The notes under the pieces were generated by a model. The model was not told the DNA's origin and searched no databases. It saw only the letters and a list, made by a program, of their open reading frames with translations. DNA of 21,703 nucleotides from Pseudomonadota bacterium (GTDB lineage Bacteria; Pseudomonadota; Gammaproteobacteria; Xanthomonadales; Xanthomonadaceae). The position numbers and the translations under genes are program-made. This document shows, in pieces, positions 1 through 7,183 of the stretch. Every line of letters starts with the position of its first letter. The stretch's first letter is position 1. The stretch covers positions 1-21,703 of the forward strand of contig JAEWFH010000181.1 in the NCBI GenBank assembly GCA_023388955.1. Direction: 5' to 3'.

Positions 1-632
1 GCGCGCAGCTCGCGCAGCGGCGACTGGCGCGGCTCGGCCGGGTCCTCGACCAGCCAGCGCGCGACCAGCAGCACCGTCAGCGCCGCCACCGCGGCCACCA
101 GCGCGAAGGTGTAGCGCCAGCTCAGCGACTGCCCGAGCCAGGTCGCCAGCGGATTGCCGACCAGGATCGCGACCGACAGGCCGAGCATCACCCGGCTGAT
201 CGCGGCGCCGCGCCGGGCGGGGCCGCCGATCGACGCGGCGACCAGCATCGCCACCCCGAAGTAGGCGCCATGCGGCAGCCCGGCGATGAAGCGCGCCGCC
301 AGCATCGAGCCGTAGCCCGGCGCGAACGCGGTGGCGAGGTTGGCCAGCGCGTAGAAGCCCATCAGCGCCAGCAGCAGGGTGCGCCGTGGCAGTCGCGCGC
401 CGCCGATCGCCAGCAGCGGCGCGCCGACCACCACGCCCAGCGCGTAGGCGCTGATCAGGTGGCCGACCTGCGGCTCGCTGACGCCCAGGTCCTGCACCAG
501 GCTCGGCATCAGTCCCATCATCGCGAACTCGCTGGTGCCGATGGCGAAGCCGCCGACCGCCAGCGCGAACAGGATCGCGGCGTAGCGGGCACGGTTACGC
601 TGGTGGGCGGACGGGGTGGAGGTGTCGGTCAA
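1..632 (-). CDS. MFS transporter, DHA1-type, 3' end cut by window edge
   Basis: Inner-membrane major facilitator superfamily carrier, probably a proton-driven efflux pump of the DHA1 (AraJ/YdhP-like) group; the substrate cannot be told from sequence. About 210 N-terminal residues are present, roughly half of a typical 390-400 residue protein; the rest lies beyond base 1. The first helix covers about residues 13-35 (AILFALAVGGFAIGTSEF), a hallmark opening of this group, followed by alternating hydrophobic segments. The loop after the second helix carries the basic motif A-like stretch GGARLPRRT. I place the start at the TTG at 632-630 because no in-frame ATG exists nearby and the upstream frame loses similarity; this start is uncertain. 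It is divergent from the 2H phosphoesterase at 771, with a 138-base gap that must hold both promoters; I recognise no clear promoter there. Confidence 0.85.
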   Translation of the reverse strand, partial: MTDTSTPSAHQRNRARYAAILFALAVGGFAIGTSEFAMMGLMPSLVQDLGVSEPQVGHLISAYALGVVVGAPLLAIGGARLPRRTLLLALMGFYALANLATAFAPGYGSMLAARFIAGLPHGAYFGVAMLVAASIGGPARRGAAISRVMLGLSVAILVGNPLATWLGQSLSWRYTFALVAAVAALTVLLVARWLVEDPAEPRQSPLRELR

Positions 633-770
633 ACCGGGTCTCGTGCAGGCGTCGACGGCATATTGTGCGACGCAGCACCCGGCGCAGGGACAACGCCGGT
701 GAAACGCGCTGTCGCGGCCACCGCGCGGAGCTCATGACCGGTTGCCCCGCGCGACCGGCACACTGCGGCG

Positions 771-1289
771 ATGCCGCCGTTCAAAAACACCCTGGTCCTG
801 CCGATCGACCCCGCGCGCTGGGCGCCGCCGCGTGCGCCGGTGACGGTCGACGGCATCGTGCTCGCGCCCAAGCCGGAACTGCACGTCACTCTGATCGGCA
901 GCGCGCTGGGACGCGAGCTGCGCGCGGCGTTCGGCGCCGGCTGGCTCGATGCCGCCGTCGGCGCCGCGTTCCAAGCAAGCGATTGGCGGTTCACCCGCAC
1001 TGGCCGCTGCTGGCTGCTGCGCAGGCGTTACGGCGCCGCGGACATGCCGCGCGCCGGCGGCGGCGACAGCGGGAGCCGCGTCGCCCACTCGATCATCGAG
1101 CGGATCGACCTGCCGGCGATGGCACCGTTCCACCACGCACTCGGCCGCCTGCTCGGGCGGCAACTGCCGGTGCCGCCGCCGCACGTGACGCTGTATGTCG
1201 CCGATCGACCCCGGGGCATCGGCGTGGCGAGCAGGGCGATGTTGCGGGCGGTCGAGGTCGGCGAGGTGTCCGGCCTGTTCCAGCCTTAG
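771..1289 (+). CDS. 2H phosphoesterase-family protein (LigT/2'-5' RNA ligase-like)
   Basis: A 172-residue protein carrying two copies of the H-x-T-hydrophobic signature that defines the 2H phosphoesterase superfamily: HVTL at residues 38-41 and HVTL at 138-141, each preceded by a hydrophobic or proline-rich strand (PELHVTLIG and PPPHVTLYVA). The spacing of 100 residues and the total length fit the family, in which the two histidines act together on 2',3'-cyclic or 2'-5' phosphodiester bonds of RNA or nucleotides. The rest of the sequence is not close to well-studied LigT/ThpR, so the actual substrate is unknown. There is no signal peptide, so it is likely cytoplasmic. The ATG at 771 has only a weak ribosome site. 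The gene stands alone, divergent from the MFS gene and convergent with the hip operon. Confidence 0.7.
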   Translation: MPPFKNTLVLPIDPARWAPPRAPVTVDGIVLAPKPELHVTLIGSALGRELRAAFGAGWLDAAVGAAFQASDWRFTRTGRCWLLRRRYGAADMPRAGGGDSGSRVAHSIIERIDLPAMAPFHHALGRLLGRQLPVPPPHVTLYVADRPRGIGVASRAMLRAVEVGEVSGLFQP

Positions 1290-1334
1290 CGGCAGCGGAC
1301 TGGTATCCACCGCATCACGCGCGACTTGGGCGTG

Positions 1335-1548
1335 CTACCAGCGCATCCGCTCCACCTCGAACGCACCCTCGCTCTCCAGCCGCGGAGAACTGCCCAGCCG
1401 CCGCAGGAAGTGGAACTCCGTCTTGCCACGCGCGCGGCCGACCACGAACACGCGGCCGCTGCCATACCCGCCCCAGCTGGCGCTGCGCGTCGCGCCGCTG
1501 CAGCAGGCGGATCAGGGTGTCGCGGTCGAGGTGGTCGTAGTTCGACAT
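1335..1548 (-). pseudogene. Frameshifted small gene, third in the hipBA operon
   Basis: Starting from the ATG at 1548-1546, four bases after the hipA stop, the frame reads MSNYDHLDRDTLIRLLQRRD and continues to Gln-Leu-Gly at residue 26. The frame then degenerates into Arg/Pro-rich sequence. In the neighbouring frame the translation stays protein-like (GYGSGRVFVVGRARGKTEF, then FLRRLGSSPRLE, ending VERMRW and TAG at 1335). Deleting one G from the GGGG run at 1471-1474 (CCCC on the plus strand) joins the two parts into a smooth 70-residue protein. Either this is a true one-base insertion that kills the gene, or a homopolymer sequencing error. The N-terminal motif YDxLxRxxLIxLLxxRDA resembles, from memory, the opening of some DNA methyltransferases and small accessory proteins; function unknown. 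The spacing makes co-translation with hipA likely. Confidence 0.6.
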
Positions 1549-1552
1549 CGGC

Positions 1553-2896
1553 TCAGTGTCCCTGTTGTGCCGGCATGCGTGCCAGCAGGTCGGCCATGCG
1601 CTGCAGGCCATCGAAAACGGGTTCGGCGACCGCGGCGGGGAAGTCCGGCGGCAAGGCCGACGCCACCTGGGCGATTGCGCCCGGCGTGCGTTCGACCAGC
1701 ATCTGGATGTGCGGTTCGAAATCCATGCCCAGACCCAGCCGGCGGGCCACCGCGTTCCAGTGCCGGCGCTGGATTTCGGCGAGCCTGTAATGGGCGTTGC
1801 CGGCGCGCAGTGCCATTGCCAGCTTCAACTTGCGCCATGGCAGTTGGCCGGCGCCGTTGCCGGTGACCGGCCATGCGGAAATGACGTCGTACAGCGGGGT
1901 CATCCGGTAGGTGCCGCCGCGGCCGATGAACAGGCTGAAATTCTTGGCGTGGCCGTCGGTGGCCGCGAGCATCCAGAACAGCAACTGGGCGCGGAGGAAG
2001 GCGAGGCGGTCGTCGTCGCGCAGGGTCGAGTTGTCGAGGACGCCGAGGATGTCGGCCATGCCGGGGCCACCATCGGCTTCGTACTTGCGCCATGGCTCGA
2101 CCGCGAGCGCCTGGCAGAAGTCCTCCTGCGGAATGCGCACCCACCAGCGGCCGTCATCCGACAGCGTGCGATCGAAGCGCTTCACCACCAGCGCCTTGTG
2201 GTCGTCGAAACGGCCGATGTCGCACTCGGCGACGGGCAGGCCATAGGCATGCAGCAGTTGCGCGCACAGCCATTCGTTCTCCACCGAGGTGCTCAGGTCC
2301 GCGCCGATGGCGCCGATGCGGCCCAACGGCAGCTTGAAGATGTGCGTGCTGGGCGTGGTCCCGACGGGTCGATGCCATTGGCCCTGGTGCCAGAGCAGCG
2401 CGGTCTTTTCCTGGGCACCTGCAATGGAGATGCGGAATTCGTCGTCGTCGCGCGCGGGGCCGGTCGCCCGCACGACACCGGCCAGGGTGGCCGCCACGTC
2501 GGATGTGGACAGCGGCACGCCATTGATGCGGCGCACGTCGGGTGGAGGCTGGTCCTCGCGCATCAGCTGCACGGCACCGACACAGTCGCGCCCGATTTCC
2601 CGCAACAGCGCGAATGCCCGGGTGGAGGCCGCACCGTGGCGCGCGGCCAGTCGTTGCCGGATGGCCGGGCTGTCAGGCAGGAGATTGTCGAAGTACGCGC
2701 TGACCGCCGGGCCGCGGTGGGGCCGGTTGCCCGGCGTGAACGGCAGCGACAGGGAGAGCGGACGCGTACGCGCCGAGGCCAGCCACTGCGCGTCGTACTG
2801 CAAGGTGGGCGCCTGGCTGCCGGCCTCCCGCCAGAGCCCGACGCGCTCGCCATTCATCCATATCGCCAGTCCGGCGTTTCTGGAGGTGCGGGCCAC
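1553..2896 (-). CDS. hipA: HipA-family serine/threonine kinase toxin
   Basis: Toxin kinase of the HipBA type II toxin-antitoxin family; E. coli HipA phosphorylates glutamyl-tRNA synthetase, blocks translation and promotes persistence. The 447-residue length matches full HipA. Visible landmarks are the N-terminal beta domain (LAIWMNGERVGLW, residues 10-22), the autophosphorylated loop ISIAGAQEKTALL at 156-168 with Ser157 in the place of E. coli Ser150, FKLP at 187-190, the VENEWLCAQLL helix at 205-215, the catalytic TDGHAKNFS at 313-321 (Asp314, Asn319), and the metal-binding YDVIS at 336-340 (Asp337). All catalytic residues are present, so the kinase looks active. I chose the GTG at 2896, one base past the hipB stop, because upstream sequence in this frame overlaps hipB and is not HipA-like; an internal ATG at residue 14 would cut a conserved strand. 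The N-terminal part is not split off, unlike HipBST systems. Confidence 0.92.
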   Translation of the reverse strand: MARTSRNAGLAIWMNGERVGLWREAGSQAPTLQYDAQWLASARTRPLSLSLPFTPGNRPHRGPAVSAYFDNLLPDSPAIRQRLAARHGAASTRAFALLREIGRDCVGAVQLMREDQPPPDVRRINGVPLSTSDVAATLAGVVRATGPARDDDEFRISIAGAQEKTALLWHQGQWHRPVGTTPSTHIFKLPLGRIGAIGADLSTSVENEWLCAQLLHAYGLPVAECDIGRFDDHKALVVKRFDRTLSDDGRWWVRIPQEDFCQALAVEPWRKYEADGGPGMADILGVLDNSTLRDDDRLAFLRAQLLFWMLAATDGHAKNFSLFIGRGGTYRMTPLYDVISAWPVTGNGAGQLPWRKLKLAMALRAGNAHYRLAEIQRRHWNAVARRLGLGMDFEPHIQMLVERTPGAIAQVASALPPDFPAAVAEPVFDGLQRMADLLARMPAQQGH

Positions 2897-2897
2897 G

Positions 2898-3146
2898 TCA
2901 CCAGGCGCCGGGCGGTTCGCGTACGACGGCCGGCTTGTGGCGCAATACGATCTCCACGTCGAGGGCGGCCAGCACCTGCATGAGTCGGCCGACGCTGGCG
3001 CTGTCGGGCTCGCGCTCCAGCGCCGACAGGGCTTGCTGGGTAATCCCCAGCCGTCCCGCGAGTTCGGTCTGAGTGCAGTCGCGTGCCTTGCGGAAGCCCT
3101 GCAGGACCGGACGAAGCTGATCGGGGGTGCGGAGTACGTATTCCAT
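2898..3146 (-). CDS. hipB: HipB-family antitoxin, XRE helix-turn-helix
   Basis: An 82-residue DNA-binding antitoxin expected to neutralise HipA and repress the operon. A lambda-repressor-type helix-turn-helix fills about residues 9-62: LRPVLQGFRKARDCTQTELA, then GRLGITQQALSALERE as turn and recognition helix, then SVGRLMQVLAALDVEIVL, the usual final helix and strand that packs on HipA. The short tail ends PPGAW. The ATG at 3146-3144 has a GGTGGA ribosome site. The stop is one base before the hipA GTG, so the two are translationally coupled in the usual antitoxin-first order. The upstream AT-rich segment with ACAACT/AGTTGT dyads is the likely site of autoregulation. Confidence 0.9.
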   Translation of the reverse strand: MEYVLRTPDQLRPVLQGFRKARDCTQTELAGRLGITQQALSALEREPDSASVGRLMQVLAALDVEIVLRHKPAVVREPPGAW

Positions 3147-3154
3147 GCGTCCAC

Positions 3155-3246
3155 CAGATTACAACTTGGAGGCTGTTATTGAACAATACAACTGTTGAGT
3201 TGTAAAGAAGAAAAACAATTAATAAGTTGTTTTCTCATATAACAAC
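3155..3246. promoter_or_regulatory. AT-rich hipBA control region with nested dyad operator candidates
   Basis: Bases 3161-3250 are only 29% GC (26 of 90), in a region otherwise near 70%. A perfect inverted repeat TACAACT-GTTG-AGTTGTA lies at 3187-3204. A second pair of arms, ACAACTT at 3161-3167 and AAGTTGT at 3224-3230, is exactly symmetric about the same centre (3195.5), with half-sites 32 bases from that centre, about three helical turns. A further ACAACC occurs at 3242-3247. The block sits just upstream of the hipB start (3146) and between two divergent genes. The arrangement fits cooperative HipB binding over the operon promoter. The repeats are seen directly; the operator role is inferred. 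No convincing -35/-10 pair could be assigned. Confidence 0.6.
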
Positions 3247-3377
3247 CTATCGCTTGTGTCTCCGCGCACCAATGGCTCGTGCGCCGCCATGCCGGAGCCG
3301 ACTGAACCGTTCATTCGCGGTCTCACCGGTTGCGACGGAGGACTGGCCTACTGCGTGCCTTTGGCGGGAGCGGGCGC

Positions 3378-5849
3378 ATGGGGCGGGCACTGGTGCGGCA
3401 GGACGGAGCGGGCGACGAGGTCGACCGGCTCGACGCGGGTGGAACGTTGCCGGTGCGGGAGGTGCGCCGCCATGGCGACGGCGCCGCCCTGACACAGGCG
3501 CTGTCGAAGCGCTACGCCGACCGCATCACCGGCCACTTCACCATCCCCGGCCGCGCGGGCAACTACGCGCCGATCCCCGACGACGTCCCGGCCGCGCTGG
3601 CTTCGGCGCTGCGCGCACGTGGCGTCGACCGCCTCTACCGCCACCAGGCCGATGCCTGGCACGCCGCGCAGCGTGGCGAAAATATCGCCATCGCCACCCC
3701 GACCGCCTCGGGCAAGTCGCTGTGCTACACGCTGCCGGTGGTCAGCGCGGCGATGCAGGGGCGTGCGAAGGCCCTCTACCTGTTCCCCACCAAGGCGCTG
3801 GCGCAGGACCAGGTCGCCGAGCTGCTGGAGCTCAACCGCGCCGGCGACCTCGGGGTCAAGGCGTTCACCTTCGACGGCGACACCCCCGGCGACGCGCGCC
3901 AGGCGATCCGCCTGCACGGCGACATCGTGGTGTCGAACCCCGACATGCTCCACCAGGCGATCCTGCCGCACCACACCAAGTGGGCGCAGTTCTTCGAGAA
4001 CCTGCGCTACGTGGTGATCGACGAGATCCACACCTACCGCGGCGTGTTCGGCAGCCACGTCACCAACGTGCTGCGCCGGCTCAAGCGGATCTGCGCGTTC
4101 TACGGCGTGAGCCCGCAGTTCATCCTGTGCTCGGCGACCATCGGCAACCCGGCCGAGCACGCGCGCGCGCTGATCGAGGCCGACATCCACGCGATCACGC
4201 AGTCCGGCGCGCCGACCGGCGACAGGCACGTGCTGCTGTGGAACCCGCCGGTGATCAACCCCGACCTCGGCCTGCGCGCGTCGGCGCGGTCGCAGGCCAA
4301 CCGCATCGCCCGCATCGCGATCAAGTCCGGGCTGAAGACGCTGGTGTTCGCCCAGACCCGGCTGATGGTCGAGGTGCTGACCAAGTACCTCAAGGACGTG
4401 TTCGACAGCGATCCGCGCCGTCCGCCGCGCATCCGCGCCTACCGCGGCGGCTACCTGCCGACCGAACGCCGCGCGGCCGAGCGCGACATGCGTGCCGGCA
4501 ACATCGACGGGATCATCTCGACCTCGGCGCTGGAGCTCGGCGTCGACATCGGTTCGCTCGACGTGGTCGTGCTCAACGGCTATCCGGGGTCGGTAGCGGC
4601 GACGTGGCAGCGCTTCGGCCGCGCCGGTCGACGCCAGCAACCGTCGCTCGGTGTGCTGGTGGCGAACTCGCAGCCGCTGGACCAGTACGTCGTGCGCCAT
4701 CCGGACTTCTTCGCCGACGCCTCGCCCGAGCACGCGCGCACCGCGCCGGACCAGCCGCTGATCCTGTTCGACCACATCCGCTGCGCCGCGTTCGAGCTGC
4801 CGTTCGTGGTCGACGAGCAGTTCGGCCCGATCGAACCGGAGGTCTACCTCGAAGCGCTGGCCGAGACCGAAGTCGTGCACCGCGAAGGCGACCGCTGGGA
4901 ATGGATCGCCGACAGCTACCCGGCCAACGCGGTGTCGCTGCGCTCGGTCGCCGACGGCAACTTCGTGGTGGTCGACCGCAGCGGCGGCAAGCAGCAGATC
5001 ATCGCCGAGGTCGACTACTCGGCGGCCGCGCTGACCCTGTACGAGGGCGCGATCCACATGGTCCAGAGCACGCCGTACCAGGTCGAGCGGCTGGACTGGG
5101 ACGGCCGCAAGGCCTACGTCACCCGCACCCATGTCGACTACTACACCGACTCGATCGACTACTCCAAGCTCAAGGTGCTCGAACGCTTCGACGGCGGGCC
5201 GGCCGGCCAGGGCGACTGCAGCCACGGCGAGGTGCACGTGGTCCGGCGCGTGGCCGGCTACAAGAAGATCCGCTACTACACCCACGAGAACATCGGCTAC
5301 GGCCCGGTCAACCTGCCCGACCAGGAGCTGCACACCACCGCGGCCTGGTGGCAGCTGCCGCAGGCGACGCTGCTGGCCTGGTTCGCCTCGAAGCAGGACG
5401 CACTCGATGGTTTCCTCGGCGCCGCGTATGCGCTGCACGTGGTCGCGACGGTAGCGGTCATGGCCGATGCGCGCGACCTGCAGAAGGCGGTCGGCAACGG
5501 CGACGGCGCGTGGTTCGCCACCGCCGATGCCGGCGGGCGCGGCCAGCTGCGCGGCGTGGAAGGAGCCGAAGGCGCGGTCACGGCCGACGCGGTCGAAATG
5601 CAGCAGTTCGTGCCGACCGTGTACCTGTACGACAACTTCCCCGGTGGCGTCGGCCTGAGCGAGCCGCTGTGGGAGCGCCAGGCCGAACTGGTGCAGCGCG
5701 CGCGGGAGCTCGTGGAGGCCTGCGACTGCAGCGCCGGCTGCCCGGCCTGCGTCGGCCCGGTGCTCGCCGCCGAGGAAGACCGGGAGTCCCAGGCCACCCC
5801 CAAGGCGCTGGCGCGGCGCGTGCTTGAACTGCTGGGCGAGCCGGCGTGA
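3378..5849 (+). CDS. mrfA: DEAH-type helicase with C-terminal Zn-binding DUF1998 domain (MrfA/YprA-like)
   Basis: Superfamily 2 DNA helicase of the YprA/MrfA family; in Bacillus subtilis MrfA works with the exonuclease MrfB in a UvrABC-independent repair route for mitomycin C damage. From the ATG at 3378 (823 residues) one sees motif I TASGKS at 109-114, motif II DEIH (an isoleucine DEAH variant) at 215-218 followed by TYRGVFGSH, motif III SAT at 252-254, motif VI QRFGRAGRR at 411-419, and a C-terminal four-cysteine cluster CDCSAGCPAC at 782-791 that should bind zinc. The frame is open to a TTG at 3330, but ATG 3378 has a GGGAG ribosome site seven bases upstream. The first 30-45 residues look unconserved, so GTG at 3462 is also possible. 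It overlaps mrfB by four bases (GTGA), implying coupled translation. Confidence 0.9.
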   Translation: MGRALVRQDGAGDEVDRLDAGGTLPVREVRRHGDGAALTQALSKRYADRITGHFTIPGRAGNYAPIPDDVPAALASALRARGVDRLYRHQADAWHAAQRGENIAIATPTASGKSLCYTLPVVSAAMQGRAKALYLFPTKALAQDQVAELLELNRAGDLGVKAFTFDGDTPGDARQAIRLHGDIVVSNPDMLHQAILPHHTKWAQFFENLRYVVIDEIHTYRGVFGSHVTNVLRRLKRICAFYGVSPQFILCSATIGNPAEHARALIEADIHAITQSGAPTGDRHVLLWNPPVINPDLGLRASARSQANRIARIAIKSGLKTLVFAQTRLMVEVLTKYLKDVFDSDPRRPPRIRAYRGGYLPTERRAAERDMRAGNIDGIISTSALELGVDIGSLDVVVLNGYPGSVAATWQRFGRAGRRQQPSLGVLVANSQPLDQYVVRHPDFFADASPEHARTAPDQPLILFDHIRCAAFELPFVVDEQFGPIEPEVYLEALAETEVVHREGDRWEWIADSYPANAVSLRSVADGNFVVVDRSGGKQQIIAEVDYSAAALTLYEGAIHMVQSTPYQVERLDWDGRKAYVTRTHVDYYTDSIDYSKLKVLERFDGGPAGQGDCSHGEVHVVRRVAGYKKIRYYTHENIGYGPVNLPDQELHTTAAWWQLPQATLLAWFASKQDALDGFLGAAYALHVVATVAVMADARDLQKAVGNGDGAWFATADAGGRGQLRGVEGAEGAVTADAVEMQQFVPTVYLYDNFPGGVGLSEPLWERQAELVQRARELVEACDCSAGCPACVGPVLAAEEDRESQATPKALARRVLELLGEPA

Positions 5850-6769
5850 GTGTCTCGCTGGATCGGCTGCGTGCGCTGAAACAGCAGGCGGGTGGCCAGC
5901 TGGCTCCGACACCGGTACCGGTATCGAAGCCGGTGCAAGCGGCGCCGCCTGCGTCGAGTGCCCCGTCCGCGGACCGCTTGCGCCGCCTGCTCGGCGTGCG
6001 CGAGCGAGCTCCCGCCTACCCCGCGATGACCCGCCCGGCCGACCGCAGCCTGCCCGGCGAGGAAATCGCGCCCGGCCTGCGCCTGATCGAGTCGCACCTG
6101 CCGCAGCCGATCCCCCGCGGTCCGCTGCCCCTGGCCTTCGCCCGGCGCGGCGACGCGGTCGACCCGCGCCAACTGCTGTTCTTCGACACCGAGACCACCG
6201 GCCTGGCCGGCGGCACCGGCACCCGTGCGTTCCAGGTCGGCGCGGCGGACTGGCACCGGCACCCGGAGCTCGGCGACGGACTGCGGGTACGCCAGCTGCT
6301 GATCACCACCCTGGCCGCCGAGCCGGCGATGCTGCGCGCGTTCGCCGGCTGGCTCGGCCCGGACACCGTGCTGTCGAGCTACAACGGCCGCTGCTACGAC
6401 GCCCCGCTGCTGAAGACCCGCTACCGCCTGGCGCGGATGGGCGACCCGATCACGCCGCTGGACCACGTCGACCTGCTGTTCCCGACCCGCCGCCGCTACC
6501 GCGGCCGCTGGGAAAACTGCCGCCTTGCGACCATCGAGCGCCGCCTGCTGGGCATCGTGCGCGAGGACGACCTGCCCGGTTCGGAGGCACCGGCGGCCTG
6601 GCTGTCGTTCCTGCGTGGCGGCGGTTCCACCCTGCTGCGCCGGGTCTGCGCGCACAACCACCAGGACGTGGTGACGCTGGCACGCCTGCTGCTTCGGTTG
6701 GTGGAAGCACATGAACAGGCACCCGGGCTGTCGGGCCCCGTGCGAAACGGGCCGGTCCGTGGACGCTGA
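5846..6769 (+). CDS. mrfB: DEDDh-type exonuclease, YprB RNase H-like domain (MrfB-like)
   Basis: A 307-residue protein with an RNase H-like 3'-5' exonuclease fold, the partner of the preceding helicase. Exo I is LLFFDTETTGLAGGTGTRAF at residues 110-129 (Asp114, Glu116), Exo II SYNGRCYDAPLLKTR at 178-192 (Asp185), and Exo III HNHQDVVTLARL at 270-281 (His270, Asp274), giving a complete DEDDh set. The first 100 residues are Pro/Ala-rich and variable with SADRLRRLLG around 41-50, like the linker region of YprB. The C-terminal TPR region of Bacillus MrfB is not evident, so this version is shorter. The GTG start overlaps the helicase stop as GTGA. In Bacillus the two proteins act together on mitomycin C adducts; the same role here is inferred from the fused operon structure and intact motifs. 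Confidence 0.87.
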   Translation: MSVSLDRLRALKQQAGGQLAPTPVPVSKPVQAAPPASSAPSADRLRRLLGVRERAPAYPAMTRPADRSLPGEEIAPGLRLIESHLPQPIPRGPLPLAFARRGDAVDPRQLLFFDTETTGLAGGTGTRAFQVGAADWHRHPELGDGLRVRQLLITTLAAEPAMLRAFAGWLGPDTVLSSYNGRCYDAPLLKTRYRLARMGDPITPLDHVDLLFPTRRRYRGRWENCRLATIERRLLGIVREDDLPGSEAPAAWLSFLRGGGSTLLRRVCAHNHQDVVTLARLLLRLVEAHEQAPGLSGPVRNGPVRGR

Positions 6770-6836
6770 GGGGTTTTACACCCCGCACACACAGGGGCCA
6801 GCAGGCTGCATCCGGACTTCACAGGAGCCACCCGAC

Positions 6837-7133
6837 ATGACCCGTCCGATCCTGCCGCTCACGATCCTGGCACTGTCCCTCGCCGCGTGCTCCACCGTTC
6901 CCCCGCCCGGCGCCGTGGAACAGGTCACGGGCAGCTGCAACGCCGAGGCGGCACGCTGGGCCATCGGCAAGGCGGCCACGCCGGAAGTGGTCGAAGACGC
7001 CCGGCTCGGCAGCCAGAGCCGGGATGTGCGGGTGATCGAACCCGGGCAGGCGGTCACCATGGACTACCGTCATGACCGCCTGAACATCGACGTCAACGAG
7101 CGCGGGGCGATCACCGGCGTGCGCTGCGGGTAA
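6837..7133 (+). CDS. Peptidase inhibitor I78-family lipoprotein
   Basis: A 98-residue exported lipoprotein. The signal peptide MTRPILPLTILALSLAAC ends in the lipobox LAAC with Cys18 as the lipidated residue; Ser at +2 suggests outer-membrane sorting. The mature part matches the I78 inhibitor pattern (PF11720 as I remember it): G-S-C at 32-34, ARWAIGKAATPEVVEDAR at 39-56, RVIEPGQAVTMDYRHDRLN at 65-83 and the closing ITGVRCG at 92-98, with Cys34 and Cys97 probably forming a disulfide. Members inhibit serine peptidases in fungi; the bacterial periplasmic targets are unknown. The ATG at 6837 is supported by AGGAG at 6822-6826. The open frame runs further upstream, but the lipobox and ribosome site fix the start. 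It lies 67 bases after mrfB and is probably transcribed separately. Confidence 0.85.
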   Translation: MTRPILPLTILALSLAACSTVPPPGAVEQVTGSCNAEAARWAIGKAATPEVVEDARLGSQSRDVRVIEPGQAVTMDYRHDRLNIDVNERGAITGVRCG

Positions 7134-7137
7134 ATGT

Positions 7138-7179
7138 CCCGGCAGCCGGGTGTCCATGCGCGCCCGGTACCGCCGGGCG
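7138..7179. terminator. Weak hairpins between convergent genes
   Basis: Two GC hairpins occupy the 50-base gap between the I78 lipoprotein gene and the convergent zinc-ribbon gene: CCCGG/CCGGG with a three-base loop at 7138-7150, and CGCCCGG/CCGGGCG with a five-base loop at 7161-7179. Neither is followed by a T-run on either strand, so a bidirectional termination role is only suggested by position. Confidence 0.3.
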
Positions 7180-7183
7180 GGCT

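Noticed and set aside
1300..1341. Inverted repeat CTGGTA/TACCAG between the 2H gene and the hip operon
   Set aside because: Six-base arms around a 30-base loop with no T-run are too weak to call a terminator.
1556..2983. 475-codon plus-strand open frame opposite hipA
   Set aside because: Antisense shadow; hipA on the minus strand has complete kinase motifs.
3348..5912. Very long open frame (854 codons) antisense to the mrfA-like helicase
   Set aside because: High-GC codon bias keeps the opposite strand open; the translation is Val/Ala/Arg/His-rich without domains, while the plus strand has all helicase motifs.
6772..6790. GGGG/CCCC hairpin after the mrfB stop
   Set aside because: Only four pairs and no following T-run; chance is likely in this GC content.
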